From the NCBI GenBank assembly GCA_028829895.1, contig CM054177.1:41620664-41684663 (forward strand): a stretch of 64,000 nt of DNA, written 5' to 3'. Below are positions 32,894 through 44,239 of this stretch, piece by piece. Source of the DNA: Sinotaia quadrata (taxonomy: Eukaryota; Mollusca; Gastropoda; Architaenioglossa; Viviparidae). The translations under genes and the position numbers were made by a program. Every line of letters begins with the position of its first letter. Position 1 is the first letter of the stretch. Below the pieces are notes generated by a model that was not told the origin of the DNA, made no database searches, and saw only the letters and a list, made by a program, of their open reading frames with translations.

Positions 32894-34047
32894 CAGGTTG
32901 CCCTAGTAGAATGCCGAGATCTTGTTTCAAGGACAGTATTTTTCTATTGACCAGACCGAAATCTGCCATAAGCAGGGTACAAGCACCTTTATCGGATACA
33001 AGTCTTAGCTGTTTTAACGCATCTGGCCTTAGTAATTTATGCGTAACGTACGATCAGTTAATAAAGTAATCGAACAGATCTATAAATATTAAGTGATGAC
33101 TCTAAAGTGGCTGAGACAATTAAATGGGTGCTAAGGCAACGGACGTGGCTGATAAGTTCCTAGACAAAGGGTAGGTAGCGAGTCTGAACGCAAAGCGAAA
33201 TGGGACATCCTACTTATTGCTGGATTTGATAATTTCATTTTCTTTAGTTCTAAAGAATTAAAATTCAGTATGGGGAAGGCGCCTCTTATCATGTTACATG
33301 CATCATTTTCTTCTGTAGATAATTTTAGTTAGAAGATATGCCATTTCGTCAAGCATAAATATCTGGTGTGGTTAATAAAGGTAGACAATTTATTTAAAAT
33401 CTTAAAAATCGTCTGCTATAAGTTAGAACAAAGCGCGTCTGTAATGAAGGCACAAACGTCAGACTGGCACAGGTGACGTAGAGCACAACTCTTTTTCTTG
33501 GAGATCAGATTTATTTAGGCAACTCAGTTCGTAGTTGTGGAGATAGAAAAGAAAAGATTATGTTTTCTTTTTCTTTTTTTTCTTTTGAATTGTGAGTTAG
33601 AAACCCTTAAAAGGAAATTATATGCATTAGTTATAACGAGTGTGAATGGTATTATATTTCAAATGTATTATTTTCTTTCAGCACTATTAATATGGAAAAT
33701 AGCCCCAAGTTTCACCTGAAATTCTTAATGTTTTATAAATTACTTAACAGTTGTAAATCATTGTTTGCATGGTTTTGGCTTAAGTTTAAATTTGAGCTTG
33801 TGTGTCAAGTTTCTAGCTATTGTGAATGAGTTATGTTTAACAAGTACGTACGGTGTCTGCCTCAGAAATGGGGTGGTGGAGGTGAATGACTCAATGTATC
33901 AGTGTCGTCAGCACGTAAGTTAAAGCTAAGCAGACAGACTGCAGGTTATGGAACTGCAATGCACTCCAGATGTGATAATTTAATCAACGTTGACTGTAGT
34001 TGATTTCTCCAGTGACTATGATTATGCTTAGAATTGAAGAGTAGTCT
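32894..34047. other. No gene recognised
   Basis: A 60-codon ORF at 33537-33719 is Leu/Phe-rich and unconvincing. Nothing else seen. Confidence 0.45.
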
Positions 34048-34280
34048 GATTTATTTGTCAGTTCTGATTTTCCTCTGATAAGTCAGTGTAGACTTTATTT
34101 GTCAGTTCTGATTTTCCTCTGATAAGTCAGTGTAGACTTTATTTGTCAGTTCTGATTTTCCTCTGATAAGTCAGTGTAGACTTTATTTGTCAGTTATGAT
34201 TTTCCTCTGATAAGTCAGTGTAGACTTTATTTGTCAGTTATGATTTTCCTCTGATAAGTCAGTGTAGACTTTATTTATTC
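34048..34280. repeat. 44-bp minisatellite, 5 copies
   Basis: Units end at 44-bp steps (actttatttgtcag at 34092, 34136, 34180, 34224). They carry tctgattttcctctgataag and tcagtgtagact. The last two differ by cagttatgat in place of cagttctgat. Confidence 0.97.
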
Positions 34281-35522
34281 AGAAAAGCTGTTCGACGTTT
34301 GACTTTAGAGACTGTTACATGTCCAGTTTTTATTTAAAGACCCTGCTTAGGGATTTTACAGAACTTTAATTTAATTAGATAAATTAATTTATCCTCTTTC
34401 CTTAAACAGACTGGTTGCTCAAATTATCTTTCGTCCCATATGAAAATGCGTCTTTGTAGTACAGACAAACAGATTCACGAACAGACAACTTGTGTACAAT
34501 AGCCGGCCTGGAAACCGTTAACACTCTCTTAAATCTTTATGCATTCAAATGTGTTACATTCAGCTCAGTCGATCCCCCATCCAAATCACGATTAGGTCTA
34601 TATGCATAAAATTTACTACGAAAGAGGTATTAACAATAAAAGAATTTAATAGTTAATATTTAACAATAACAATCAATTACGAAGACACAGCTTCAGATCT
34701 AAACTAAGGCAAGTTCAATCAGCTTGAAAGTTAATGCTCGAGAAAGTTATTTTTGCCAGCACATTCGATGGATTCAGAGTTCGGTTTAGTTACTTATCTC
34801 TCTTAGGAGTCTTGATGAACACATGGTCTAAGGTCAGTTCGATCCTTCCACGTATCAAGCAATGCTTGCACTGTATGATCCGTAGTTTCCAATAACTTGT
34901 CGTCTCTCGACTTGTTACACTAGGGTTTCGTCATGGCAGAACACCATCAACAAAGGCAGTATGGAATATGGAGAGACCAGATCATGTGTTGTGGCATTAA
35001 GTGGGATCTTGAACACCTTTAATCTTATTTTGTCAATATAATTCATTTTTAATTTTAATTCGTCTCCTTAAATTCTTGTCATCTCACATTTTTATTAATT
35101 CATCATTTTATGCTTGCTTCATCTTTGTTCTATTAATTGTCAGTTGGGGAGTAATAGGGGCTCGAGAGTTAAACACGACATTTATCATCCACACATCTCG
35201 TTTATGTGTCCGCCACCATTACCAAAATGTCGTCAAAGGGGTGTTTTATTGATGCATGGACAACAAGTATGTCAGACAGAGGTTTTAGTAAAATGAGTAA
35301 TGGAGAACAAGAGAAAAATGGAACAGACAGATTTAAGTAGCTATTAAAAAAGAGCAAACAGATGAGTTTAGAGTCTTCCAACAAATTGTGAGAAGAACCT
35401 ACCGATATCTGTGAAGTGTAAATAAATAATAGACTACACATAGAATGGTCCAAGAGTGTAGGTCGGGCCATAAGGTGTATATTGGTGACCATTGATGATG
35501 ATAGACGTCAGCAACAGCAACA
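34281..35522. other. No gene recognised
   Basis: No ORF of 60 codons before 35114. The overlapping ORFs at 35114-35492 show no motif. Confidence 0.45.
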
Positions 35523-35645
35523 TTTACCGAGGACAGCTATGATGCCAGCGCCAACAACAACAACACCAGTGAGGAGGATAAGTGGTTGAACACTCTGGGT
35601 GCGTGTACACCAGGTAAAGACTTGGTGTTCTAGTAGCCTGGGCTC
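35523..35645 (-). repeat. Dispersed repeat C, copy 1
   Basis: The reverse complement contains caccaagtctttacctggtg, then tacacgcacccagagtgttc, then aaccact, then tcctcctcactggtgttgtt. It aligns without large gaps to 61497-61621. A hairpin with loop CTTT sits at the same place as the hairpin in copy 2. The same reading frame is open in both copies (63 and 65 codons) but I recognise no domain. Confidence 0.68.
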
Positions 35646-36049
35646 TGTACGACCCTCTGTCACCCACCCACCCCACTCATCAGCAACAACATCCACCACA
35701 TTATCCCACGGATTACTGGACTAAAGTCTTCCATTGCCGACCAGACACATTTTTGCAATAGACTAGCAAACAACACTACAACTTGCACCAGCCACTGACA
35801 CCACATCGTTCAACACCTCAGTCACAATGTACAAGAAATGAAAGCTGTATACTTCTACTGGAACAAGAATACAACTTCAATGGCACATACACATGACCCA
35901 AAAAAAAAGAGAATGCATAATTAAGAACACAACTCAAAGACAACAACAAAAATTACAACAACAGACCACTACACCGGGAAAGCATCAAGACAAAACTCCG
36001 AAACCAACGCCAGAGCTCGCCGAATACTCGTGAGGAGGGGGGGGGGGCG
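35646..36049 (+). other. C/A-rich tract ending in an 11-G run
   Basis: The plus strand is rich in ACA, CAA and ACC. A short frame rich in Gln and Thr, ending TPELAEYS then TGA at 36031, is followed directly by an 11-G run at 36037-36047. A polypurine tract just before repeat B would fit the 3' end of an LTR retrotransposon internal region. That reading is inference; no pol motif is visible. Confidence 0.25.
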
Positions 36050-36120
36050 GTCCCATTGGAGTGTTACAGATCAGAGAACGTCTTATAATTAAATGATCCA
36101 CGAAAGCTCCAGTGGTCACG
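36050..36120 (+). repeat. Dispersed repeat B, copy 1
   Basis: The sequence gtcccattggag, then cagatcagagaacgtct, then aaatgatccacgaaagctcc, then agtggtcacg aligns with 41846-41913 in the same orientation. CCA(T/C)TGG near the start and CCAGTGG near the end form a short inverted repeat in both copies. Confidence 0.7.
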
Positions 36121-36359
36121 TTAAATTATTAGTGTAACTATCACCACAATGTGAGAGAGAGATTGACGGTTAGTCAAATGCGTACAGAGGAACAGTGAAC
36201 TATGTAACACGGCAGAGAAAGTGAGAGAAGAGATTAGAGTCTTTGTGACTCAAGAGTTCAATCTTTATTTGGCACTAAAGAAATGAAAGGCTGTTAGAAA
36301 TGTTCATGCGTTTGTCACTGTTGCTGCCCGTTGGTGCAAAAGATTTGAATTGAACCTAC
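36121..36359. other. No gene recognised
   Basis: Sequence between repeat B and the LINE fragment; could belong to either element. Confidence 0.35.
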
Positions 36360-36690
36360 TCAATCACAGTTGATTTTAGGTGAAGCCTCTTTGCCCCTTT
36401 TTGTGTGTATAAGTTCAGCGTTGTTTGATAAGTTTTCTCTGTGTTGTACTCGGCTTGCCCATATTTTTAGAGCTTGGTTATCTCTCCTTTGAAGTGTGGT
36501 GAGTTGTCCTGTTTGTTTAATCAACTCAGATGGTTGTGTGCACGGTAAGGCACAGGTTCTGATGACTTTATTTTGGATGGCTTGTATTATTTTGAGTTTA
36601 GAATTGTTTGGTAATGCCATAATCTATGATGGAGTATATGAGTGACTTGGATGCTAATTGTAATATTTCTGTGTCTGCTTCTCAGTGTTG
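36360..36690 (-). pseudogene. Decayed LINE reverse transcriptase, 3' part (copy 1)
   Basis: On the minus strand the peptide LASKSLIYSIIDYG is the conserved sequence at the end of the reverse transcriptase palm/thumb in non-LTR retrotransposons (typically 'YKSLIRSVIDYG'). It continues after a -1 frameshift as NNSKLKIIQAIQNKVIRTC, then LTTLQRRDNQALKIW, matching the usual 'S.LKKLQ.IQN.ALR......PL..RR'. The frameshift and absence of upstream RT motifs show a dead 5'-truncated copy. The clade (Jockey, CR1 or RTE-like) is not determinable. The 86-codon ORF here is only the part after the frameshift. Confidence 0.7.
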
Positions 36691-37166
36691 CTCTCTCATC
36701 ATGAGTCACTCACCTCGATCTAGCCGTCAGTAACTCATCCTCAACCAGCAGTCAGTCCGGGAAGACGGCTCTGTTTGACTGCAGTGAGTTTAAAAGGATT
36801 TTCCCAATGGAGATGACATACTGCGGAATTCATGGTCCCAGTGGAGATAAAGTTCAAATTACAGTCGAAGAGTATAAACCTATTTACTCTCAACTTGTAT
36901 GCACTGATTAACATGAGCTCTCTTGTGTTATAAGCAAATTATAGCACTGTTTACATAGATTTTGCATGCCTATTGTGCCAAACGTAAACGTGCTATGTCT
37001 TTGTTATTAAATCCTCAAGCGGGCATGATTTTTCAATCTTCTATTTTCTTACAGGTTCAATCTCACCAGTTCATTTATCAGACTCTTCTAATTGGTTTAT
37101 TTCAAATGTCTAAACTTGCCTAGACATGTTTGTCTCCCCTGATGAGTGACCGATCGCGTTGCTCGG
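36691..37166. other. No gene recognised
   Basis: No ORF of 60 codons. Sequence leading into the large 28-bp array. Confidence 0.45.
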
Positions 37167-38930
37167 TGACTGTAAACATGCCTATAGTTGTGGGTGACTG
37201 TAAACATGCCTATAGTTGTGGGTGACTGTAAACATGCCTATAGTTGTGGGTGACTGTAAACATGCCTATAGTTGTGGGTGACTGTAAACATGCCTATAGT
37301 TGTGGGTGACTGTAAACATGCCTATAGTTGTGGGTGACTGTAAACATGCCTATAGTTGTGGGTGACTGTAAACATGCCTATAGTTGTGGGTGACTGTAAA
37401 CATGCCTATAGTTGTGGGTGACTGTAAACATGCCTATAGTTGTGGGTGACTGTAAACATGCCTATAGTTGTGGGTGACTGTAAACATGCCTATAGTTGTG
37501 GGTGACTGTAAACATGCCTATAGTTGTGGGTGACTGTAAACATGCCTATAGTTGTGGGTGACTGTAAACATGCCTATAGTTGTGGGTGACTGTAAACATG
37601 CCTATAGTTGTGGGTGACTGTAAACATGCCTATAGTTGTGGGTGACTGTAAACATGCCTATAGTTGTGGGTGACTGTAAACATGCCTATAGTTGTGGGTG
37701 ACTGTAAACATGCCTATAGTTGTGGGTGACTGTAAACATGCCTATAGTTGTGGGTGACTGTAAACATGCCTATAGTTGTGGGTGACTGTAAACATGCCTA
37801 TAGTTGTGGGTGACTGTAAACATGCCTATAGTTGTGGGTGACTGTAAACATGCCTATAGTTGTGGGTGACTGTAAACATGCCTATAGTTGTGGGTGACTG
37901 TAAACATGCCTATAGTTGTGGGTGACTGTAAACATGCCTATAGTTGTGGGTGACTGTAAACATGCCTATAGTTGTGGGTGACTGTAAACATGCCTATAGT
38001 TGTGGGTGACTGTAAACATGCCTATAGTTGTGGGTGACTGTAAACATGCCTATAGTTGTGGGTGACTGTAAACATGCCTATAGTTGTGGGTGACTGTAAA
38101 CATGCCTATAGTTGTGGGTGACTGTAAACATGCCTATAGTTGTGGGTGACTGTAAACATGCCTATAGTTGTGGGTGACTGTAAACATGCCTATAGTTGTG
38201 GGTGACTGTAAACATGCTTATAGTTGTGGGTGACTGTAAACATGCCTATAGTTGTGGGTGACTGTAAACATGCCTATAGTTGTGGGTGACTGTAAACATG
38301 CCTATAGTTGTGGGTGACTGTAAACATGCCTATAGTTGTGGGTGACTGTAAACATGCCTATAGTTGTGGGTGACTGTAAACATGCCTATAGTTGTGGGTG
38401 ACTGTAAACATGCCTATAGTTGTGGGTGACTGTAAACATGCCTATAGTTGTGGATGACTGTAAACATGCCTATAGTTGTGGGTGACTGTAAACATGCCTA
38501 TAGTTGTGGGTGACTGTAAACATGCCTATAGTTGTGGGTGACTGTAAACATGCCTATAGTTGTGGGTGACTGTAAACATGCCTATAGTTGTGGGTGACTG
38601 TAAACATGCCTATAGTTGTGGGTGACTGTAAACATGCCTATAGTTGTGGGTGACTGTAAACATGCCTATAGTTGTGGGTGACTGTAAACATGCCTATAGT
38701 TGTGGGTGACTGTAAACATGCCTATAGTTGTGGGTGACTGTAAACATGCCTATAGTTGTTGGTGACTGTAAACATGCCTATAGTTGTGGGTGACTGTAAA
38801 CATGCCTATAGTTGTGGGTGACTGTAAACATGCCTATAGTTGTGGGTGACTGTAAACATGCCTATAGTTGTGGGTGACTGTAAACATGCCTATAGTTGTG
38901 GGTGACTGTAAACATGCCTATAGTTGTGGG
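37167..38930. repeat. 28-bp satellite, 63 near-identical copies
   Basis: 1764 bp is exactly 63 x 28. The unit is TGACTGTAAACATGCCTATA followed by GTTGTGGG. I see only three deviations: C to T at 38218, G to A at 38454 and G to T at 38760. The copies are directly adjacent with no spacers. The homogeneity implies very recent expansion or strong ongoing homogenisation. Every unit contains TGTAAACA, which matches the core of forkhead (FOX) binding sites. No ORF of 60 codons crosses it. The edges are sharp: one partial seed word (gatgagtgac) lies just before, and tgcgagtgga follows. Confidence 0.99.
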
Positions 38931-39026
38931 TGCGAGTGGAAGGAATGTAGCACACGGGACTAGCATCTATAGATACAATCACCCATACATATATCACATA
39001 ACTACGTAGACATGAGCACACTCGAA

Positions 39027-39029
<3 letters not shown>

Positions 39030-39070
<41 letters not shown>
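39030..39070. repeat. (CA)n microsatellite
   Basis: About 20 pure CA units. Confidence 0.97.
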
Positions 39071-39072
<2 letters not shown>

Positions 39073-39426
39073 CTGCACAATCTAAAGGAGAAAATTGAGC
39101 TGGAATTTGACACGTTTACATGATCGATCATACTCTCATTCAAGCACTAAGACTTTATGTACTGCGGAACCAACTAAACCATTACGTTATGCTATCTGAT
39201 CGATGCGAAATGAATGCTTCGCTGATCCGTTCTTCGCATTGGAACAACTGGAGACTACTCTTTTATTTTTGGACTTATAGTTAACTCCCTTAAGCAAGAA
39301 GGCGTCTCACTACAAAATAGCAAACTGAAGAATGAAAAAAAAAATTCATAAAGATTAAATCAAATTATAGTTAGGGTGAACACAAACTCTGATTCAATCG
39401 ACAATCATTCAGAAACAATAGAAAAC

Positions 39427-39459
39427 TAGATAGATAGACATACAGACATACATACAGAC

Positions 39460-39514
<55 letters not shown>
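39427..39514. repeat. Compound (GATA)/(GACA)/(GA)n microsatellite
   Basis: Short gata and (a/g)aca repeats lead into about 50 bp of pure GA repeat (39463-39514). Confidence 0.96.
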
Positions 39515-39516
<2 letters not shown>

Positions 39517-40842
39517 TAATGCTAGGAAAGAAAAACAGAATACTATAAGCAGTTAAAGTAAATGTTCTAAATTAAAGAAAGTAATTATTGCTATAATTAG
39601 GGGTGTAGAAGGGAAGGTGGTCTGGCTAGACAGCAATATGAAAGGTCAGAAATCTCAATAGCAGTAAATTGTCTTGACTAGAATGCGGAGACGATCTCTG
39701 AGGTCTCTCAATGGAATGCAAATATTGGAAAAATGATTTTAAAAAATCCTGAAGAAAAAAGATTAAAAGTTGTTAAAAATATAATTCTCATGGGATCGAC
39801 CTTTGAGAGCTCAATCTCCCCACACACACGATTGTAATACACTAAAAGGAGCCAATACCCTATACAGTGAATTTCTACCCGGAAATGTTACCACTTTGTC
39901 CGTTGTCCTAAATAAGAAGATGATAAAGGGAGTTAATTAAATTTTCTTGCAAACCCAAAGACAATAGATTTTCTTATTCAACTGAAGTTCACATTGCGGA
40001 AGAAGTTTGTTTATGAGCCTAAGTCCCCCACAATGCTCGGCCACGAAATTGCCCTTTCCTTGGTCTGCGATCCTCTAGCAATCAAAGATTCTTTATATAG
40101 AGTAATTCTTCCCCTTTATGATTTCTGTCTCGTAAAATGTCACAGTACTCGTAGCGAGGCATAAAATACCGCTTGTCGTGCATGCCAGTATTAGACGTAA
40201 GGCATTAGTCATAACAATCGAACTGCGGCGGACTTCTGATTACAAAGGCATGAACCTATTTTTAAAATTATCGCCCAGTGCAGTGCAAATGTGATTATTA
40301 GTAAAGGCCTCGTCAAATCTATTTCGTCACGGAAAAGTTAAGGAAGTCTTACTGCTAAAATATCCATTAACTGTTTATCGTGGTCCGAAAGAGTTCGAAG
40401 CTAATTCTCACTCTAACTAAGGGTCTTACTTTTGAGAACCCGTGATTATTCTGACTAAAGTGTGCGGAAATGTTTTCAGAAAAGAGCAGTGGGCAATCTG
40501 TTCCGATAATATATCTGTCAGCATATATGCAAATGTGCAAAATACATATTTTATTAAAGAAACAACCGAAGAAAGCGTCCTCTGTAATTATGTGAAAGCT
40601 TGCTTTGTTTCATAATTTTTATGGAATGGTTATTAATGACTACACATGTTTAATGTAAAAATTAATTGTGTGTGCGCGTGTATGTGTGTGTCTATGCAAT
40701 TAAATGGATAATATTACAATTCATGGAAGTGAATAGTATGCCCAGACAGAAGCAAGGACGGAGAGATTTATATATGAAAGATGGAAAGAGTGCTACATGT
40801 AGAGGTGTGATTAATAATAGTAAGACGGAACAAATGAAAGGA
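39515..40842. other. No gene recognised
   Basis: No ORF of 60 codons before 40666; the overlapping ORFs at 40666-40976 are in simple sequence. A less AT-rich patch lies at 40000-40220. Confidence 0.45.
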
Positions 40843-40955
40843 GTAGTGTACATAGAGGTGTATTTAAATATAGTGATGACAAGATAGAAAGGTGGAAGCA
40901 GTTTTGTATATAGAAATGTAGTTAAATATAGTGATGACAAGGCAGAAAGATGATT
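40843..40955. repeat. About 60-bp imperfect duplication
   Basis: Two copies share gta.atagaaatgta, then ttaaatatagtgatgacaag, then agaaag. Confidence 0.85.
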
Positions 40956-41845
40956 GTTCGGATGGACTGATATCATTTACCTGTATACGTTTCATTAAGA
41001 GAACATTCGGAATTCAAAGAGCATTGGATGTATAGGAAGGATGAGGGATGGACAGAAGAAGAACTGCCTGCTGGAAAGAGTGACGGATGAACAGTTAAGA
41101 AAATGCAAGCAAATTGTCCACTTGTAGAGTGATTTAAAATGTAAAATACAAAACATGGATTGGCACAATTCATTAAGAATATTTGCTTCGACGGTTATTA
41201 AGAATTCGCTCCTACGTATTTATCCTTTGTTGACTCTGCGAATAACTCTTTTGTCAGATGTTTGCAGTGCACGTGATATGTTCATTTTCTTAATTTCTCA
41301 TGTGCCAGAAGTTTAATTGACATATTTATTTTCCTTCTGTTTCGAGATGCTGGCCAAATTACACAGAAATATGCCTGTTTTGCTCTTAGTTCACGACTGT
41401 GTTTTATTGTGTTAATGTATGTGATATAGTGCGGCTTATGTGTAATGCGTGCAGTTAACGAGCCGTTTTACTTTCATTGTGTGTCAAGGTGATGCAATTT
41501 ATATGATGATCTGTTGGATCTGAAGGTGTTGTCACCATGAATTATTGTGTTCTGTTCATCAAGATGACGGCAGTTTACATGTTATGTCGCAAGGTGGTCT
41601 CAGCAAGTCTAGGAAACAAGTGAAGTCGCATGGCAGAGCAGACAACGAAATACACCAAGACTCAAATATAAGAAAAGTAAATAATGCAGCAAAGGTAAAT
41701 AAGAAATACAGACAAATGTTATCTACAAAATATAACCAATCATCTAATCTATTTGTGTAATTCATATTTTTAAAGTTCGAGTTCATAAATGTCACTGCGT
41801 CTATAAGTCACTCAATTAACTCCGAACGCAATGTGTGGCTGTGGA
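40956..41845. other. No gene recognised
   Basis: A 71-codon plus-strand ORF at 41545-41760 is hydrophilic and basic (Lys, Gln, Asn, Ser) but has no motif that I recognise; the ORF on the opposite strand is its shadow. Confidence 0.4.
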
Positions 41846-41913
41846 GTCCCACTGGGGCACTCTAGATCAGATAACGTCTGACGAAATGATCAACGCAGGC
41901 TCCAGTGGTGACG
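41846..41913 (+). repeat. Dispersed repeat B, copy 2
   Basis: The sequence gtcccactggggcactctag, then atcagataacgtctgacgaa, then atgatcaacgcaggctccag, then tggtgacg aligns with 36050-36120. The six bases before it (tgtgga) would allow a TG start if this is an LTR edge. Confidence 0.68.
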
Positions 41914-42244
41914 TAAAACTGCTATAGAAACACACGCACGTTCTTTACTAGATAATAAATATTAACATTTCTACAAATAAAGTCTGAATTCCCATCTAAT
42001 AAAATACTAAATGATGGCTTCGTTCACGCTTCCAACATTCATTATACAAAATTACAGATTCTTTCGATTAACACGCATTTCCCTATGTAACGAGTGTAAT
42101 CTTTTTCCGTCATAACGAAAATATAAAATGAACGATAGTATACTGCTTCTGGTTCAACCAAACAGTTATCCCTTTGACTAAAAGGCACAGTAGGATCGAT
42201 TATTAACAGATCCTGGTTGACACAGCCCCTCAAAATCCCTCAAA
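41914..42244. other. No gene recognised
   Basis: AT-rich; several AATAAA words at 41955-42005. Possibly part of the element that carries repeat B. Confidence 0.35.
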
Positions 42245-42435
42245 ATCCCTAGAAATAACACCTTCACGTACAACAGTCCAATGAGGATTTTCTCCGAAAT
42301 TCGCTTCCAGAGGAACACACCTTTGCACATGAAACCCAAAGAAGAATTTCCACCAAAATTCACTTCCAATGAACAGCACTTTTAATCACAGAAGTCCAAA
42401 TAAGATTTCTTTCTAAAATTCACTTCCAGTGGACT
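42245..42435. repeat. About 62-bp imperfect repeat, 3 copies
   Basis: Units share aacagcaccttt(t/g)cac, then gaagtccaaagaagatttc, then aaaattcacttccagtgg. The units are diverged at about one base in four to five. Confidence 0.87.
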
Positions 42436-42514
42436 CTGACAAGGATTTATACTACAAATGAAGCTGAATAAAGAGACTAACAACATTTGTCGGTTCCTTG
42501 GTTGATTTCTTTCG

Positions 42515-43147
42515 TCACATGAGCTGCAGTAGTCTTTTCATCCCTTGAGGTTCTTGGTTTGGGATGGTCTGCAAGGATTTTCTCTCCTTAGTTGACCCTG
42601 AAGAGGGCTGGAAGTCTGGTGTTGTACATTTGGATTTGGTAAAGTGTTGTTGTTGGCTGGCCATACTGCTGAAAAAAATCCACCTTCAGACAGTTGCATA
42701 GTTGCAGATGATTTCCCGCAAAGCTTGAGATTCCTGTGGTGCTCTCTCCAGAGTTGAAGCTGTCTTCAGTTTTTTCTCCTTCCTAATATTTTGGGATTTT
42801 TGTTTAACACTATCAGTTTCCGTTTGGCTGGTTTGTTGGTGACCACAATCGACTCCATACTGGTGACTTGGTTTGTATTGTTGCTGAGTTCGTACTGATG
42901 TCTGTATTCATTGAAAAGTCATCAAAACAAATTATGACAGTATCAGTCCTGTATGTTGTTGGTGTTTGTAGTCTTCTCTGGTCGTGATGAGATGTGTGTT
43001 TGAGTCGTTGATTGCTGCTTTTCGCTGAAGTCGAACCAGTTTTGGCGCACTGTGCCTTTTCTTTTTCCTGTCAGTTTTAGTGCTTGATATGAGAGTAAGT
43101 TGTCCTGGCATTGTGTTTGTTTCTTTGTCCGTATTGTCTTCTGTCAT
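42515..43147 (-). pseudogene. Decayed coding-like tract, basic protein, possibly a retroelement ORF1
   Basis: Three successive minus-strand frames look coding-like. Frame one (43147-42932) is 71 codons and basic (TKTDRKKKRHSAPKLVRLQR). Frame two has SIVVTNKPAKRKLIVLNKNP. Frame three (42862-42515) is 116 codons with one internal TGA and includes STLERAPQESQALREIICN. The run of hydrophilic Lys/Gln/Thr-rich peptide across frameshifts suggests a dead ORF, for example ORF1 or gag of a retroelement. I recognise no diagnostic domain such as an RRM or CCHC knuckle. Confidence 0.3.
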
Positions 43148-44107
43148 GCATTGATCTGTTTGGAGTGTCTTGTCTTGAGTTTGGTGGTTTTCCTGGTGTC
43201 TATGGTCATCAAATGGATTATTTTAATGACCCTGTTTAATTATCTAAATTATTATGAATTTAGTTTCAATACTGATGAATAACATAAGAAACTAATTTAC
43301 TCTTACAACCACTCTACTAAATACTACCATTTAAGTTTTACTGAATGATTAACATTCAATGCAGCAACAAGTAAAAACATTAGGTGAATGTGTCCTTCTA
43401 GGATTGGTGACTTTATCACCCCTTCTTAATTAATTAGCAATCATTCATCCATATACCACAGCTGATCCCAATTAACAGTAGTTCCAAAAGAATTAAATAT
43501 GATAAAGGGATAAGATAACAACATTTTAAATAATAGGAACAATGAAAAAAAATAATTTCAAGATACAAATAAATATGAATGACCATGCTTACAGCCCTCA
43601 CTCCTGTCCATTTCAGTTCAAGTATGAAATTGAAATCAGAATGTTTATGGCAAATGACTTCAAGGTCTTAGTACTTTACGATCTAAACTTTTGCTTAGTC
43701 CTATGTGACCAGCAATGAGTGGGTCTTGAGCCAAACACACTATGTTCACATGATAGCTCAGAGGCAGAGATACCACCAACTAACTGTTATCAGTCTCTTC
43801 CTGTTTATGAATCAAGAGAACATCCTCCCAGCAATACTCAATAGGATTCAGACACATATGATCCTGAGAGTGTGGTCTTCTCTCACATTTCTACAGAGAC
43901 TCGTCTGTCAGTTCTACTGCTCTGAGCATGGCCCTTTCCCTTTAGGTTCAGCCACAGTCTGAAAGTAACCTTTACCCTCCGTGCCATGACTGAGTCCTGT
44001 GTGACTTCCTGGTGACACCCACCAATGACACAAATTGCTCATGTAGTCAGCATATCTTGTCACCATATATATAAAATGGAATATAGTGTATCCTCCACAC
44101 TCACACA
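43148..44107. other. No gene recognised
   Basis: An 85-codon plus-strand ORF at 43705-43962 has no motif. Nothing else seen. Confidence 0.4.
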
Positions 44108-44180
44108 CTGCTTCCCGCCTCTATCACGGTTGGTCATAGCCGTTCACAATCAGCAAACAGGAGGTTCAAATCATACATAT
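44108..44180 (+). repeat. tRNA-like (SINE-type) relic
   Basis: A possible A-box (GTTGGTCATAGCCG, near 44128) is followed about 35 nt later by a B-box-like GGTTCAAATCA within aggaggttcaaatcatac. The spacing fits a tRNA-derived promoter. The sequence abuts the inverted family A copy. No intact cloverleaf could be drawn by eye. Confidence 0.33.
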
Positions 44181-44239
44181 ATAAGGCTTCTTTTACCTGT
44201 AAAAACACAATCATGGAACAAACATTAAGCTTCCAGTTT

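Noticed and set aside
37167..38930. CRISPR array (28-bp repeat)
   Set aside because: The repeats are directly adjacent with no unique spacers, there are no cas genes, and the surroundings are animal DNA with LINE and LTR fragments.
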